The notes under the pieces are model-generated. The model worked only from the letters and a program-made list of their open reading frames with translations. It did not search any database and had not been told where the DNA came from. From Bacteroidota bacterium (lineage in GTDB: Bacteria > Bacteroidota > Bacteroidia > Chitinophagales > Chitinophagaceae), in assembly GCA_947457085.1 (NCBI GenBank), contig CANGUS010000096.1:1-6987 (forward strand): a DNA stretch of 6,987 nucleotides, written 5' to 3'. This document shows, one piece after another, positions 6,548 to 6,987 of this stretch (its first letter is position 1; every line of letters begins with the position of its first letter). The translations under genes and the position numbers were made by a program.

Positions 6548-6987
6548 TCATTTATTCAATTCTTTTTCTATCAATTTATCTATATCATATAAACTCATGT
6601 TGGCGCCAATTACTTTTCCATCTTTAATTAATATTTTATTGGGGATGGATGTAATTTGATAGTCTTTACAAGCCTTTCCATCAAATCCATATGGATCATT
6701 TACTAAAATAAAGGGAAGTTCATATTTTCTAGATTTGCTAACCCATTCATAATAATTTTTATCTAAAGAAACCGTGTAAATTATCAAGCCTTTATTGTGC
6801 CATTTTTCATGTATTTTTTTTAAATCTGGCATCGATAGTATGCATGGATAGCACCACGCAGCCCAAAAGTCTAATAGTATTAATTTTGATTTTATTTCAC
6901 TCATTGGCTTCCATTTTCCCAACGAATCGGGCAGTTTAATATCAGGCGCAACTTCACCTATAGCAATTTGCGAAAATGCTGCTGAAT
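6548..6987 (-). CDS. TlpA/ResA-like thioredoxin-fold protein, N-terminus cut by window end
   Basis: The frame is open to the window edge, giving 145 visible residues, so the true start lies outside and a start at 6922 (TTG) would be an artefact. The fragment opens with SAAFSQIAIGEVAPDIKLPD. AFSQ looks like the end of a signal peptide, and GEVAPDIKLPD is the entry to a TlpA/AhpC-type fold. The active site is WAAWCYPC with Cys45 and Cys48 of the fragment; ITSIPN carries the cis-proline at about 115. Members act in the periplasm or at the envelope as thiol-disulfide oxidoreductases, for example in cytochrome c maturation. The visible part could also be the C-terminal half of a longer DUF4369-TlpA protein; the upstream sequence would decide. 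It precedes the adenosyltransferase by 96 bases on the same strand. Confidence 0.85.
   Translation of the reverse strand, partial: SAAFSQIAIGEVAPDIKLPDSLGKWKPMSEIKSKLILLDFWAAWCYPCILSMPDLKKIHEKWHNKGLIIYTVSLDKNYYEWVSKSRKYELPFILVNDPYGFDGKACKDYQITSIPNKILIKDGKVIGANMSLYDIDKLIEKELNK

Noticed and set aside
1..6987. CRISPR array, insertion sequence, phage, toxin-antitoxin or defence system
   Set aside because: No direct-repeat array, transposase, integrase, nuclease or short paired toxin-antitoxin genes could be found on either strand; gene content is housekeeping and base composition looks even.

Overview
The window looks like chromosomal DNA of a Bacteroidota bacterium. Four things point that way. 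The DNA is AT-rich. Two tandem secreted DUF1573 proteins have signal peptides ending in A-Q, as is typical of the phylum. The branched-chain 2-oxoacid dehydrogenase E1 alpha and beta subunits are fused in one polypeptide. The candidate promoters carry the Bacteroidota -7 element TAnnTTTG instead of a sigma-70 box. I cannot resolve order or genus.

Layout. Positions 1-1110 (minus) hold most of a LolC/LolE-type (FtsX-fold) ABC permease whose C-terminus is cut by the window start. A clear hairpin terminator at 1146-1178 separates it from two minus-strand DUF1573 genes, 1197-1622 and 1658-2212. These are tandem paralogues, 35 bases apart, and probably one transcript. The 194-base region 2213-2406 is a divergent control region. 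It has an identical TATTTTTG -7 element facing each way and a perfect 7-7-7 inverted repeat between them. Rightward from it run three plus-strand genes: fused E1 alpha/beta (2407-4785), a small lipoprotein (4814-5188) and protein-L-isoaspartate O-methyltransferase (5195-5869), the last two only 6 bases apart. They converge on a minus-strand PduO-type cobalamin adenosyltransferase (5894-6451), with a candidate hairpin terminator over the junction. After a 96-base gap, a minus-strand TlpA/thioredoxin-like protein (6548 to the window end) is cut at its N-terminus.

How the genes fit together. Most are housekeeping genes: envelope lipoprotein export, branched-chain acyl-CoA production, protein repair, coenzyme B12 activation and envelope thiol redox chemistry. 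One metabolic link is possible. The E1 enzyme makes branched acyl-CoAs, some of which are degraded to propionyl-CoA, whose further use through methylmalonyl-CoA mutase needs the cofactor made by the adenosyltransferase. The two genes lie on opposite strands in different transcripts, so this is only an inference.

I see no rRNA, tRNA, CRISPR, insertion sequence, integrase or defence gene. I found no undescribed biological system here. The points most worth checking are the divergent control region, the diverged DUF1573 pair, and substitutions in the cofactor motifs of E1 and Pcm.
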